Source: Micropruina sp. | GTDB taxonomy: Bacteria; Actinomycetota; Actinomycetes; Propionibacteriales; Propionibacteriaceae | Direction: 5' to 3' | Length of the DNA: 64,000 nt | Assembly (NCBI GenBank): GCA_016711205.1 | Contig: JADJTM010000002.1 | Span: 372,001-436,000 of the forward strand | In this document: piece by piece, positions 1-8,471 of the stretch | Layout of the letters: each line of letters begins with the position of its first letter | How positions within the stretch are numbered: position 1 is the stretch's first letter | The notes under the pieces: model-generated | Seen by the model: only the letters and a program-made list of their open reading frames with translations | Database searches by the model: none | Told to the model about the DNA's origin: nothing | Position numbers and translations under genes: made by a program

Positions 1-355
1 GCCTCGCTTGCCCATATTCGTGTGTGGGTAACACGCATTGTGCCGCAGATGATAGGAATTCGTGCGTTTCTTCTCAACTGAACAGCGACTGAACCTGGTC
101 AGGGCATCGACGACGAGGCCGTTGCGGGGTGAGGAACGCATGGCGAGCCGTGACCGGCCGGCTTCACGAGGGTGCTATTCACACCGGTTGTGCGGCAATC
201 AACGCAGTGGGCGACAGTGTGCGTCCCCAACAGCTAGGTTGGGTAAAAATCCAGGCTCGGCCCGGTGCTCACGCCCGCTGGCGGGCGCCCCGTGCCAGCG
301 CTCGGCCGGTACGCGCCGGTCACCGTCCCGGCAAGGCAGCCGGAAAGGAGCAGTC
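1..355. other. Upstream region without a supported gene
   Basis: No convincing coding region is visible. The frame upstream of the GpsA-like gene stays open from position 62, but it lacks a ribosome binding site and its translation is Arg-rich and low in information, so I treat it as 5' untranslated or promoter DNA. A short inverted repeat (GTGT-gggta-ACAC) lies at about 22-34. The ribosome binding site of the next gene (GGAAAGGAG) is at 341-349. Confidence 0.5.
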
Positions 356-1426
356 ATGGCAACCCTCGTGGTACTCGGCTCAGGCATCATGGCCACCGCA
401 CTGGCCACCCCATTCACCGACAACGGCAACGAGGTGCGTCTGGTCGGCACCCATCTCGATCGCGACATCATCGAATCGATCAAGACCAGCGGGGTGCATC
501 CGAACCTGAACCTCAAGGTGCCGGCCGGCGTCAGCGCCTACCAGCTCGAAGAGGCCGCCGAAGCGTTCGAGGGCGTCGATCTGGTGATGAGCGGGGTGAA
601 CTCGTTCGGCGTGGACTGGGCGGGTGAACAGTTGGCCGGGTTGCTGCGGCCGGGCATGCACGTGGTCGCGCTCGCCAAGGGCATGCAGGCCGACGCGGAC
701 GGCAACCTGACGATCCTGCCCCGGGCGCTGATGGCCCACGTGCCCGAGAGCCTGCGCGAGCAGGTGTCGATCTCGGCGATCGCGGGGCCGTCCATTGCGG
801 GCGAGGTGGCGATCCGGCGGCACACCGGGGTGGTGTTCACCGGCGAGAATCCCGAGGTGCTGGCGATGTGGAAGGAGCTGTTCGAGACCGACTTCTATCA
901 CGTCTGGACCAACACCGACTTCGTCGGCGTCGAGGTGTGCGCCGCCACCAAGAACTGCTACGCGTTCGGTGCGGGCTTCATGCACGGCACGCTCAACGCG
1001 CTGCGCGAGACCAACCCGCAGTACGTGAACTACAACTACGGTGCTGCGCTGTTCGGCCAGGCGTCGATCGAGATGACCCAGTTCATGGACCTGCTCGGCG
1101 GCCGGCAGACCACGGTGCTCGGACTGCCCGGTATCGGCGACTGCTTCGTCACCTCGATGGGCGGACGCAATGTGAAGGTGGGCACGCTGGTCGGCGAAGG
1201 TCTGACTTTCAGCGAGGCACGCGATCGCATGCCCGGTGTCACCCTTGAGGGGGCGGCGGCGATTCAGGTGATCGGCGATGCCTTCGAGCGGCTCACCGAG
1301 CGCGGTGTATTGCAGCCGGAGCAGTTCCCGTTGCTGCGGCATCTGCACGAAGTGGTGGCCAAGGACCGGGCGGTCGACGTGCCGTGGAAGACCTTCTTCG
1401 GCTCGGACGGGTCCGGGCAGGGCTGA
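356..1426 (+). CDS. NAD(P)-dependent glycerol-3-phosphate dehydrogenase (GpsA-like)
   Basis: This 356-residue cytoplasmic enzyme should interconvert dihydroxyacetone phosphate and sn-glycerol-3-phosphate with NAD(P)H. An N-terminal Rossmann fold is visible (LGSGIMATALATPF, residues about 5-18). A central stretch (VGVEVCAATKNCYAFGAG) corresponds to the family's conserved Lys-Asn region, and the C-terminal half is helical, as in GpsA. The ATG at 356 is chosen because GGAAAGGAG lies just upstream and the Rossmann motif starts at once; the open frame upstream is not protein-like. The sequence is fairly divergent: the usual GxGxWG-type start is SGIMATA. It may therefore be a catabolic paralogue rather than the housekeeping lipid-synthesis GpsA. 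It lies near glpABC and glpFK, supporting a role in glycerol metabolism. Tandem palindromes follow the stop codon. Confidence 0.8.
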   Translation: MATLVVLGSGIMATALATPFTDNGNEVRLVGTHLDRDIIESIKTSGVHPNLNLKVPAGVSAYQLEEAAEAFEGVDLVMSGVNSFGVDWAGEQLAGLLRPGMHVVALAKGMQADADGNLTILPRALMAHVPESLREQVSISAIAGPSIAGEVAIRRHTGVVFTGENPEVLAMWKELFETDFYHVWTNTDFVGVEVCAATKNCYAFGAGFMHGTLNALRETNPQYVNYNYGAALFGQASIEMTQFMDLLGGRQTTVLGLPGIGDCFVTSMGGRNVKVGTLVGEGLTFSEARDRMPGVTLEGAAAIQVIGDAFERLTERGVLQPEQFPLLRHLHEVVAKDRAVDVPWKTFFGSDGSGQG

Positions 1427-1435
1427 AGCGTCGCC

Positions 1436-1585
1436 GACGGGTAATGGGGACGGTTCTTTTCCCGTTCACCCGTCCCGCGCCGGCGACGGGTAATGGGGAC
1501 GGTTCCTTTCCCGTTCACCCGTCCCGCGCCGGCGACGGGTAATGGGGACCGGTTCCTTTCCCGTTCACCTGTCCCGGCGGGACAG
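1436..1585 (+). repeat. Three 49-bp tandem copies of a palindromic element
   Basis: Copies start at 1436, 1485 and 1534 with a 49-bp period, each carrying the core AATGGGGACGGTTCYTTT flanked by GACGGGT and CCCGTTCACCCGTC arms; the third is partial. They lie just downstream of the GpsA-like gene, in opposite orientation to the copies at 1747-2063. Confidence 0.9.
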
Positions 1586-1746
1586 CCGGGTAGACTCCGC
1601 GCGCGAGTCATGGGCACTGGCGATGACGGACAATGGGGACGCCTGTCGTTCAATCCCGTCGAGGTGGCGAGATCGTCGACAGGCGGACCAGCGCGTCTGG
1701 TGGGCAGGCTGATGAGCAGGGTCAGGCGTCCGCTTGGGAGGTCCTC

Positions 1747-2063
1747 GCGACAGGGAAAGGAACCGTCCCCAATACCAGTCGCAACGGCTCAGCATCGCTC
1801 GCGACAGGGAAAGGAACCGTCCCCAATACCAGTCGCAACGGCTCAGCATCGCTCGCGACAGGTAAAGGAACCCCCCAATACCAGTCGCAACGGCTCAGCA
1901 TCGCTCGCGACAGGTAAAGGAACCGTCCCCATTACCGGTCGGGACGGCTCAGCAACCGCTCGCGACAGGGAAAGGAACCGTCCCCAATACCAGTCGCAAC
2001 GGCTCAGCACCGCCCGTGTGCGACGGGGAAAGGAACCGTCCCCAATACCGGTCAGCTCAACCC
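1747..2063 (-). repeat. Six about 54-bp tandem copies of the same element, inverted
   Basis: Units begin near 1747, 1801, 1855, 1907, 1962 and 2020. Each contains AAAGGAACCGTCCCCAAT followed by ACCAGTCGCAACGGCTCAGC or a variant. The third copy has lost bases in the core (AAAGGAACCCCCCAAT). The last unit runs into the 3' end of glpC. Relative to 1436-1585 the orientation is reversed, giving a head-on arrangement across a spacer of about 160 bp. Translations of the array are repetitive and are not considered genes. Confidence 0.9.
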
Positions 2064-3287
2064 GTACGCCTGGTGCACCAGGAAGACCGGGTGCTCCACC
2101 TTGGCGCCGGAGCCCTTGCGGATCTGCCAGCGACAGGTTTCGGTGTCGCACATCGCGAACTCGGGGTTGACCCGCTTCACCTTGTCGAACAGCGGCTTGC
2201 CGACGGCCTGCGCGATCTCGTACTTCTCCTTCTTCAACCCGTAGGTGCCGGCGATGCCGCAGCAGGCGACCTCGGATTCGACCGCCTGGACGCCGGGGAT
2301 CAGCTTCAGGATCTCGAGCGCCGGCTGACCCATGCCCTGGCTCTTCAGCTGGCAGGGTGCGTGGTAGACGGCGGTCAGCTCGATCGGCTTGAAGTCGGTG
2401 GGCAGCTCACCCGCCTCGTACAACTCGAGCAGGAACTCCATGATGTCGCGGATGCGCGTGCCGACGTCGGCGAGCCGCGCGTCGTCCACGCCCATGATCA
2501 GGTGCGCCTCGTGCTTGAGCATGCCCGTGCACGACCCCGACGAACTGATGATGGTGAGGTCGCGACCGGCGCTGCGCAGCTCGTCGCACAGCTTGAGCAC
2601 CTTGGCGGTGGCGCCGTCGAACAGGCCGTTGGACTGCTCGGCCAGCCCACAGCAGCCCTGCTTGGGCACCAGCACCTCATAGCCCAGGTGCTCCAGCACC
2701 TCGATCGACTTCTTGGACGTCTCGACCTCGAAGTAGCCGCCGGCGCAGCCGTGGAAGAACACCAGGGTGCCCCGGGTGGCCTTCGCGGTGGGCTTCGGGC
2801 GCTTCTTCAGCCAGCCGGCGAGGGTCTGCGTGTTCGCCTTGGGCATCGGCGCGTCGCGATGAATGCCCATCACCTTCTCGATCACCGTGCGCAGCGGCTT
2901 GATCGACAGCGCCGCGTTGGCGACCGGCGCCACCGGGGTCATCGCCATGCCCATCAGGGTGGTCTGGCTGATCAGTTGGTCGCGCAGCGGCATGTGGTCG
3001 CTCTTCATCACCGCCCTGGCCTGACCGTTCAACTCGGCGATCTTGACGCCCTGCGGACAGGCCAGCGTGCACGCGCCGCACGAACTGCAGTAGTCGAGTG
3101 AATGGTCCACCGACTCGCCGTGCCGGAAGCGCTCCGCCTGGGGGCCCACGTACTTGGGCCCGGTGAACTTGTCGGTGACCGCCGAGACCGGGCAGTGCGT
3201 CTCGCAGATGGTGCACTTCACGCAATGGTCGAGGGAGGCCCGGGCGAGCTGCGTCGCGGCGTAGTCCAGGCCGTCGGAGGCGTTCAT
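2052..3287 (-). CDS. glpC: Anaerobic glycerol-3-phosphate dehydrogenase subunit C
   Basis: This 411-residue iron-sulfur subunit passes electrons from the GlpAB dehydrogenase to the membrane quinone pool. Near the N terminus are two ferredoxin-type clusters (CVKCTICETHCP at about 22-33 and CSSCGACTLACP at about 68-79). These are followed by cysteine-rich CCG-type motifs (GCAGGYFE, GCCGLAEQSNG, ACCGIAGTYG) of the heterodisulfide-reductase D-like family. The ATG at 3287 overlaps the glpB stop (ATGA), so glpA-glpB-glpC form one translationally coupled operon. The last residues overlap a copy of the palindromic repeat array downstream. The length fits the family and all expected Cys motifs are present. 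Confidence 0.93.
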   Translation of the reverse strand: MNASDGLDYAATQLARASLDHCVKCTICETHCPVSAVTDKFTGPKYVGPQAERFRHGESVDHSLDYCSSCGACTLACPQGVKIAELNGQARAVMKSDHMPLRDQLISQTTLMGMAMTPVAPVANAALSIKPLRTVIEKVMGIHRDAPMPKANTQTLAGWLKKRPKPTAKATRGTLVFFHGCAGGYFEVETSKKSIEVLEHLGYEVLVPKQGCCGLAEQSNGLFDGATAKVLKLCDELRSAGRDLTIISSSGSCTGMLKHEAHLIMGVDDARLADVGTRIRDIMEFLLELYEAGELPTDFKPIELTAVYHAPCQLKSQGMGQPALEILKLIPGVQAVESEVACCGIAGTYGLKKEKYEIAQAVGKPLFDKVKRVNPEFAMCDTETCRWQIRKGSGAKVEHPVFLVHQAYGLS

Positions 3288-4564
3288 GAGGCTGCTCCCT
3301 GGGTGGTTGCGGTGGTGGCTGCTTCGAGAATCGAATCGGCGGCCCGGACGGCGCTGGCGACCGCTATGCCCTCGCCGGACTTCTCCTGCCAGCGGGTGGC
3401 GCCGGCCAGGATGCCGCCGGCCGCGTACAGGTTGGAGTAAACGGGCTCACCGCCGGGATGCCGCACCAGCATGGTGTCGTCGGTCTCGACGCCGGCGGTG
3501 AACAGCGGCTGCGGATCACCCCAGTAGTCGCCGTGCACCAGGTGCCCTTCGGGCCTGCGCAGCGGCAGGTCGAACACCGCCTCGTGCAGGTTGTGGTAAG
3601 AGTCGGCGCTCAGCGCGCCCGACTCGAAACCGCCGGTGGCGAGCAGGAACGCGTCGGCCTTGAAGTCGCGGTCACCGCCGGCGGTGGCCAGCTGCACGCT
3701 GTCGACCGCGCCGGCGGAACTGCGGAAGCCGGTCACCCGGCTGCCCGGCACCACCCGGACGCCCGCCGCCTTGGCACGCGCCGTCAGCGCGCGGTTCTGC
3801 CGCATGCCGGGCACGGACGGGGGCGGCAGCGGGATCTCGAAGACCGGTGCGCCGATCAGTTCGGCGATCTCGGCCCAGGCGCCGTGGTCGTCCAGACCCA
3901 GGACGGCGGGCAGGCCGACGGTCTCACCCTCACCGACCACCGCTGCGACGCCCTGGGCGAAGCGGCGGCGGAAGCCGGGATCGTCCAGGGCCCGGGCGTA
4001 GGTGAGCCCGCTGGAGTCGACCTCGTTCTCGCGCGCGGGAATGTCGATCATCACGTGCCGGGCGGTCAGCCGGCCGCCGCCCGGTAGGTCGGTGCGGTTC
4101 AGGTTCTGGGCCACCAGTTCGGGGTAGAAGTCCTTGATCCGGCGCAGCCCGACGATGACGAAGGAGGCGCCGTCGACACAGGAACCGGCGGTCATGCTCG
4201 GTGACACCAGCGCGGTCGGGCGCACCGAACCCACCGCGGTCGGCAGGTGCAGGTTGACGGCCGGGTCGCCGGTCAGCAGGCCCGGGCCGAGCAACTCCTT
4301 GAGGTACTCCAGCGAGCGCGCGACCAGCGCCGCGTCGAGCATTCCATAGGGGTGGCCCGGGTGTGCCTGCGCGAATCCGGCCAGCGCGTCCAGCGGCCGC
4401 TGCACCCGCTCGGGCGCGTAGCCGAGCACGTCAACGGTGCCCTGGCCCAGCTGCAGCCCGCCGGTGCCCTTGTTGAGCAGGGCGACCCGCGCCCCGGCGT
4501 CCGCCAGCCGAATGGACGCGACCAGCCCGGCCAGGCCGGCACCGATCACCACGACCCGTGTCAT
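3284..4564 (-). CDS. glpB: Anaerobic glycerol-3-phosphate dehydrogenase subunit B
   Basis: This flavoprotein of about 426 residues pairs with GlpA in the anaerobic glycerol-3-phosphate dehydrogenase complex. The N terminus has a dinucleotide-binding motif (VVIGAGLAGLVASIRLADAG). A second FAD-contacting motif (DAFLLATGGFESGAL) lies near residue 315. The start is chosen as ATG at 4564, seven bases after GGAGG (4572-4576) and overlapping the glpA stop. A GTG at 4567 immediately upstream would add one residue. The 3' end overlaps glpC by ATGA. Order and spacing match the glpABC operon. Confidence 0.88.
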   Translation of the reverse strand: MTRVVVIGAGLAGLVASIRLADAGARVALLNKGTGGLQLGQGTVDVLGYAPERVQRPLDALAGFAQAHPGHPYGMLDAALVARSLEYLKELLGPGLLTGDPAVNLHLPTAVGSVRPTALVSPSMTAGSCVDGASFVIVGLRRIKDFYPELVAQNLNRTDLPGGGRLTARHVMIDIPARENEVDSSGLTYARALDDPGFRRRFAQGVAAVVGEGETVGLPAVLGLDDHGAWAEIAELIGAPVFEIPLPPPSVPGMRQNRALTARAKAAGVRVVPGSRVTGFRSSAGAVDSVQLATAGGDRDFKADAFLLATGGFESGALSADSYHNLHEAVFDLPLRRPEGHLVHGDYWGDPQPLFTAGVETDDTMLVRHPGGEPVYSNLYAAGGILAGATRWQEKSGEGIAVASAVRAADSILEAATTATTQGAAS

Positions 4565-6141
4565 CACACGACCTCCTCATGGGTGGGGCCGGGAAGGTGC
4601 TCGACGTCGAGCGTTCCCTGAAAGATCCAATTGTCGAGTGCGGTCTGGCGCACCTGGTCGCCGTACAGGATCGGCCAGATGCCGATCCAACGGTTCTTCA
4701 GGAACAACCGCATCAGCCCGGTGGCGCGCTCGATGTCGATGTGCTCGCTCTGCAGCGCAACCCCGGTCGCCCGCATCGAACAGAACCCGCCCTGACAAGG
4801 ACCCATGCCGAGCCGCAGCTGGCGGCGCAGATCGTCGAAGCTGCCCTTGGGCTGGTCGGCGAGCGCCCGGGTGAACATGCCCTTGCTCATCAGCTCGCAC
4901 TCGCACAGGATCTGGTCGTCGTACCGGTCGTGCTCGCGTTCTTCGAGGCGATGGGTGATCACGTAGTTCCTGCCGCTCTCCGAGCCCGGCACCTGTTCGG
5001 TCGCCGTCCGGCACGGACGGGGGTCGTTCAGCTGGGCGCACATGGCGTTCACCACCTTCTCGGCCATCAGCCGGTAGGTGGTCAGCTTGCCGCCGGCGAT
5101 GGTCAGCAGACCCTTGAGCCCGTCGCGGTCGGAGTGGTCGATGATCGACATGCCGCGGCTCATGTGCCGGGTGTCGCCCGCGCCCACCCGCGAGTCCTTC
5201 ACCAGCGGACGGGCGCCCGCCCAGGCGTGGATCGCGCGTGCGCTGCGGAAGCCGGGCACCAGCAGCTCGCCGCAGTCCATCATCTGCTGCACCTCGCCCC
5301 AGTCGATCATCAGCCGGTCGGGATCATCAGCCTTCTGGTCGGTGGTGCCGATGATGCACACGGTGTGCACCGGCACCAGGATGTCGCCGTCGGCGGGGTA
5401 GGTGAGCCGGTTCACCACCGAGTTGGTCAGCCGGTGGTTCATCGCGATCATGATGCCCGCGCCGGGCACCACCTGCACGTCGGGGCAGCCGGCCATGGCG
5501 GCGATCCCACCACCCCACGCGGCGGCGCAGTTGAGCACGAAGTTGGTGCTGATGCGCACCTCTTCGCCGGTCTTGTCGTCGGTGCAGATCACCTGGCTGA
5601 CCCGGTCGCCGTCGCGGGTGATGCCGGTCACCCGGTGGTAGGTGAGAATCTGCGCGCCGTACTGCTTGGCCGAGTTCGCCGCTCCCCAGACCATCTGCCA
5701 GCCGTCGACGGAGCCGTCCTGCACCGCGAAGGCCCTGCTGATCTTCGGGTTGAGCCGAGGTTCGGCTTTCAGCACGTCGGCGACGGACACCTCCTCAAAA
5801 GGCACCTTGGTGTCGGTGGCGCCCTTGGCCCAGTCGTCGCCCCAGGCCGGATCGTCCACCTGGGTGGCCACGAAGTACCCACCGGTCAGTTCGACGGCGT
5901 CGGCGTTGATCCGGCTGATGATCGCGTTCTCTTCGGCGCACTCGGTGGCCGAGTGTGGGTCGCTGACCACGTAGCGTCCGCCGGAATGCAGCAGCCCGTG
6001 GTAGCGGCCCGTGGTGCCCTGGGCCAGGTCGGCACGGTCGACCAGGATCGCCGAGTAGCCCCGCATCGCCACGTCACGTACCACGCCGACTCCGGTGGAC
6101 CCACCGCCCACCACGACGACGTCTGCTGAGAGTGTCTTCAC
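4564..6141 (-). CDS. glpA: Anaerobic glycerol-3-phosphate dehydrogenase subunit A
   Basis: This 525-residue catalytic FAD subunit oxidises sn-glycerol-3-phosphate to dihydroxyacetone phosphate. It starts with a FAD-binding motif (VVVVGGGSTGVGVVRD). The C-terminal third has a BFD-like Cys region (ILCECEL ... GPCQGGFC), typical of GlpA and absent from the shorter aerobic GlpD. The GTG at 6141 is preferred because a perfect GGAGG lies six bases upstream (6148-6152). The open frame extends a further 58 codons upstream, but that part is Arg/Cys-rich without family resemblance. It is the first gene of the glpABC operon, and its promoter should lie in 6142-6418. Confidence 0.93.
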   Translation of the reverse strand: MKTLSADVVVVGGGSTGVGVVRDVAMRGYSAILVDRADLAQGTTGRYHGLLHSGGRYVVSDPHSATECAEENAIISRINADAVELTGGYFVATQVDDPAWGDDWAKGATDTKVPFEEVSVADVLKAEPRLNPKISRAFAVQDGSVDGWQMVWGAANSAKQYGAQILTYHRVTGITRDGDRVSQVICTDDKTGEEVRISTNFVLNCAAAWGGGIAAMAGCPDVQVVPGAGIMIAMNHRLTNSVVNRLTYPADGDILVPVHTVCIIGTTDQKADDPDRLMIDWGEVQQMMDCGELLVPGFRSARAIHAWAGARPLVKDSRVGAGDTRHMSRGMSIIDHSDRDGLKGLLTIAGGKLTTYRLMAEKVVNAMCAQLNDPRPCRTATEQVPGSESGRNYVITHRLEEREHDRYDDQILCECELMSKGMFTRALADQPKGSFDDLRRQLRLGMGPCQGGFCSMRATGVALQSEHIDIERATGLMRLFLKNRWIGIWPILYGDQVRQTALDNWIFQGTLDVEHLPGPTHEEVV

Positions 6142-6418
6142 CGTTGACCTCCGATCGGCGGGCCGGACGACAGCGTCCAGTCGCTGGGCGAAACTGCTGA
6201 CCAGGCTATTCGGCCCCAGCGCCGGGGTTGCCCGGCACATCCTTTGGGAGCAGATGTGCATTCGACGGCGGGTGCCGTCGACCTCCGTGCATCGACGCTG
6301 GGTACGTGTTTTCACATTCGTTGTGAGATTACAACCGGATTCCGTACGACGGCTGTCACTTCGGACAATACGTGTGGGCTGGCCGTCCGAACCCTTGTCA
6401 CGCGGTTAGGCTGCCAGC
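6142..6418. promoter_or_regulatory. Divergent promoter region of glpABC and a small membrane gene
   Basis: This 277-bp gap separates the minus-strand glp operon from a plus-strand small gene. It is less GC-rich around 6300-6375 than the flanking genes. An inverted repeat GTTGT-GAGATT-ACAAC (6320-6335) is an operator candidate for a glycerol regulator. The ribosome binding site of glpA is at 6148-6152. No promoter hexamers are assigned with confidence. Confidence 0.4.
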
Positions 6419-6709
6419 ATGAAACCGCCCCCGGCCGGGCCCGTGGTGCACCGGCTCGTGATCGTCGGCCTGGCGATCGCGGCGCTCATCTTCATCGTAT
6501 TCGGGGTGCAGGAGGCGCTGCAGCACGGCCGGGCCTGGTGGCCCAGCGTGGTGATCCCGCTGGCGACCGGGGCAGTGGCGGGACTGATCGTGTGGCTGAA
6601 CCGGCGGCGGGTCACCGGCACCGGCCCCAACCGAGCCCTGCTGGTCGGGCTGCCCTCAGCGGGTCTGGTGCTGATCGGTCTGGCCCTGTTTCTGATCTAC
6701 GGGCACTGA
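6419..6709 (+). CDS. Small hypothetical membrane protein
   Basis: This 96-residue protein has three hydrophobic segments (about 12-30, 41-60 and 74-93) separated by short charged loops (QHGRAWW, NRRRVTGTG), so it is probably a three-helix inner-membrane protein. I do not recognise a family. The ATG directly follows the divergent promoter region of glpA, and the stop overlaps the end of the convergent DUF4185-like gene by 13 bases. The hydrophobic pattern and plausible upstream region support a real gene; no function is proposed. Confidence 0.6.
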   Translation: MKPPPAGPVVHRLVIVGLAIAALIFIVFGVQEALQHGRAWWPSVVIPLATGAVAGLIVWLNRRRVTGTGPNRALLVGLPSAGLVLIGLALFLIYGH

Positions 6710-8469
6710 GCCACAGGTGGTGCAGGTGTGACCCCGGCCAGCCATGCCCGCGCGATGCGGTGCTGCATGAGCACCACCTGATAGGGGTTCCAGGTCGACA
6801 GCGTGTAGCGCAGCACCAGTTCGTCGCCGTCAAGCCGGGCGTCGTAGAAGTAGGGCGCGTAGGCGGCTCCGGTCGCGGTGGACTGAGCACGGAAGACGCG
6901 ATCGCCGACCGGGTCGCTGCCGTCCGCGATCGCCTTGATGAAGCGCCGCGCCGGGTCAGCGAAACTCATGCCCGAACTCACCCAGTCGAACAGCCGCAGC
7001 CGGGGCGACCACGGACCCCATGGGTGGGCGGCCGCGCGCAACACCACGGCGGAGCCGATCGGGTCGTCCGGGCCTGACATGGTGAGCATCAGATAGCGGT
7101 CGACCTCGGGCACCCAGCGCACCGACACCTCGCCGAGTGCACCCGGTGACAACAACGGCAGCGCCTCGCTCTCGCACGCCGACCAGTCCCGGCCGTGGCC
7201 CGTCCAGTACCGGACGGCCCCGGCGAACGTTTCGAAGCGGCCCGCTCGCAGGTCGCCGGCCAGCCCCGGGGTGGTCAGGTCGACCCGCGCCAGCCGCAGG
7301 TCGTCCGCTCGGTAGGCGCCGCTGCCCCACAGGTAGAGGTGCGCTCCGATCCGCTGGGCCGACACGTTGATGAACCGGTGGGTCGAGAAGGTGCCCAGGT
7401 GGTGGAACCGCAGCGGACGCCACCTCGCCCGCGGATCGACCCGTAACCCGGGTGCCCGGGTGAGCACGCTGCGTCCCATCACCTGGGCGTCGCGGAAGTG
7501 GTCGGAGGTGAAGAACGCGTACAGCTCGCCGTCGAGGCTGAACGCGTCCAGCGGCACGTCGTACTCGCGCAGGGTGACCCCGCCGCCGCGCACGCTGAGC
7601 GGCGCGCCGTGCAGTCGCACCGCCGGCAGGTCGACGTCCGGATCATGCACCTCGGCGATCGCGTCGCGGGTGCCCAACCACGGTCGCCGGTGCCAGTGGG
7701 TGTCGCCGAACAGCAGAAAGGTGCGGCCCTCGTGGTCGACCCGGACGCCCAGATCGGTGCCGAGCACGCCTGAGCGCCACCGGGTCGACAAGGTGGCGTC
7801 CGGACGCGCCGGCTGGCTGTCACGCTCGCCGGTCACCTGTGCCACCTTGCGCGACGGTAGCGGCGCGGCCGTCCAGGGCGAGAGGTCATCGAGCCGCAGG
7901 CAGGCGTGCCGCACCCACCGCACCGGGCCGGCCCGTTCCCTCCGGTGCAGGTGGTAGACCGAGCCGTCCACCTGGACCAGCGCCTGCACCCACCCCGACT
8001 TCAGCCGGGTGGCTGCCGTCGCGGTGGCGATCACGGTGCCCGAGCCCCACTCGGTGGCGTGCTCGGGCCCGTCCCAGGCCGGACGCTCGATGGCCGCAGG
8101 TGCGCCGAGAGGGCCGATGCGTCGCCACCGGGACGGCGCCGGCTCGTTCACCGACCAGGCGTACTCGATCAGGCCGTCCGGTTCAGCAACGTGGACGACC
8201 AGTTCGTGCGCCGCCGTGCCGGGGCGGCCCCGTTGCTCGACTGCTCCAGGAGCGAGCGCCGACGCGGTGATCAGGTCGCCCCGCAGCCACGGCGTGTCGG
8301 GGCGCTGTTGGCCACAGAACCAGTGGTGCAGGCTGAGCATGCCGTCGTCGTTCAGGGTGCCGATCACCGCCTCGAGCCGGTGGGGTCGGCCGGGCGGTGA
8401 CCACCAGGCCGGACGGTCGTCCGACTCCAGCAGCGAGGCGGGGCCGATCACGGGCCGGTTGGCACCCAC
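6697..8469 (-). CDS. DUF4185-like beta-propeller protein
   Basis: This protein of about 590 residues probably binds or acts on a carbohydrate. Motifs such as FLLFGDTHWHRRPWLG, HLYLWGSGAYR and the late segments WVPEVDRYLMLTMSG and HPWGPWSPRLRLFDW resemble the repeated blades of DUF4185 / glycosidase-like five-bladed propellers. No signal peptide is visible. The start is uncertain: GTG at 8469, two bases after the regulator stop, would couple it to the SorC-type gene upstream, but no strong ribosome binding site is seen. The frame stays open far upstream, in antisense to the regulator. Being in an operon with a sugar-sensing regulator suggests a carbohydrate role. The family assignment is from motif resemblance only. 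Confidence 0.6.
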   Translation of the reverse strand: MGANRPVIGPASLLESDDRPAWWSPPGRPHRLEAVIGTLNDDGMLSLHHWFCGQQRPDTPWLRGDLITASALAPGAVEQRGRPGTAAHELVVHVAEPDGLIEYAWSVNEPAPSRWRRIGPLGAPAAIERPAWDGPEHATEWGSGTVIATATAATRLKSGWVQALVQVDGSVYHLHRRERAGPVRWVRHACLRLDDLSPWTAAPLPSRKVAQVTGERDSQPARPDATLSTRWRSGVLGTDLGVRVDHEGRTFLLFGDTHWHRRPWLGTRDAIAEVHDPDVDLPAVRLHGAPLSVRGGGVTLREYDVPLDAFSLDGELYAFFTSDHFRDAQVMGRSVLTRAPGLRVDPRARWRPLRFHHLGTFSTHRFINVSAQRIGAHLYLWGSGAYRADDLRLARVDLTTPGLAGDLRAGRFETFAGAVRYWTGHGRDWSACESEALPLLSPGALGEVSVRWVPEVDRYLMLTMSGPDDPIGSAVVLRAAAHPWGPWSPRLRLFDWVSSGMSFADPARRFIKAIADGSDPVGDRVFRAQSTATGAAYAPYFYDARLDGDELVLRYTLSTWNPYQVVLMQHRIARAWLAGVTPAPPVAQCP

Positions 8470-8471
8470 CG

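Noticed and set aside
1747..2063. CRISPR-like array of regularly spaced repeats
   Set aside because: Both the repeat and the segments between repeats are nearly identical from unit to unit, no cas genes are nearby, and the same core occurs in inverted orientation close by.
1493..2170. Open frames encoding repeats such as GKEPSPIPVA
   Set aside because: They are translations of the palindromic repeat array in several frames, without ribosome binding sites or family features.
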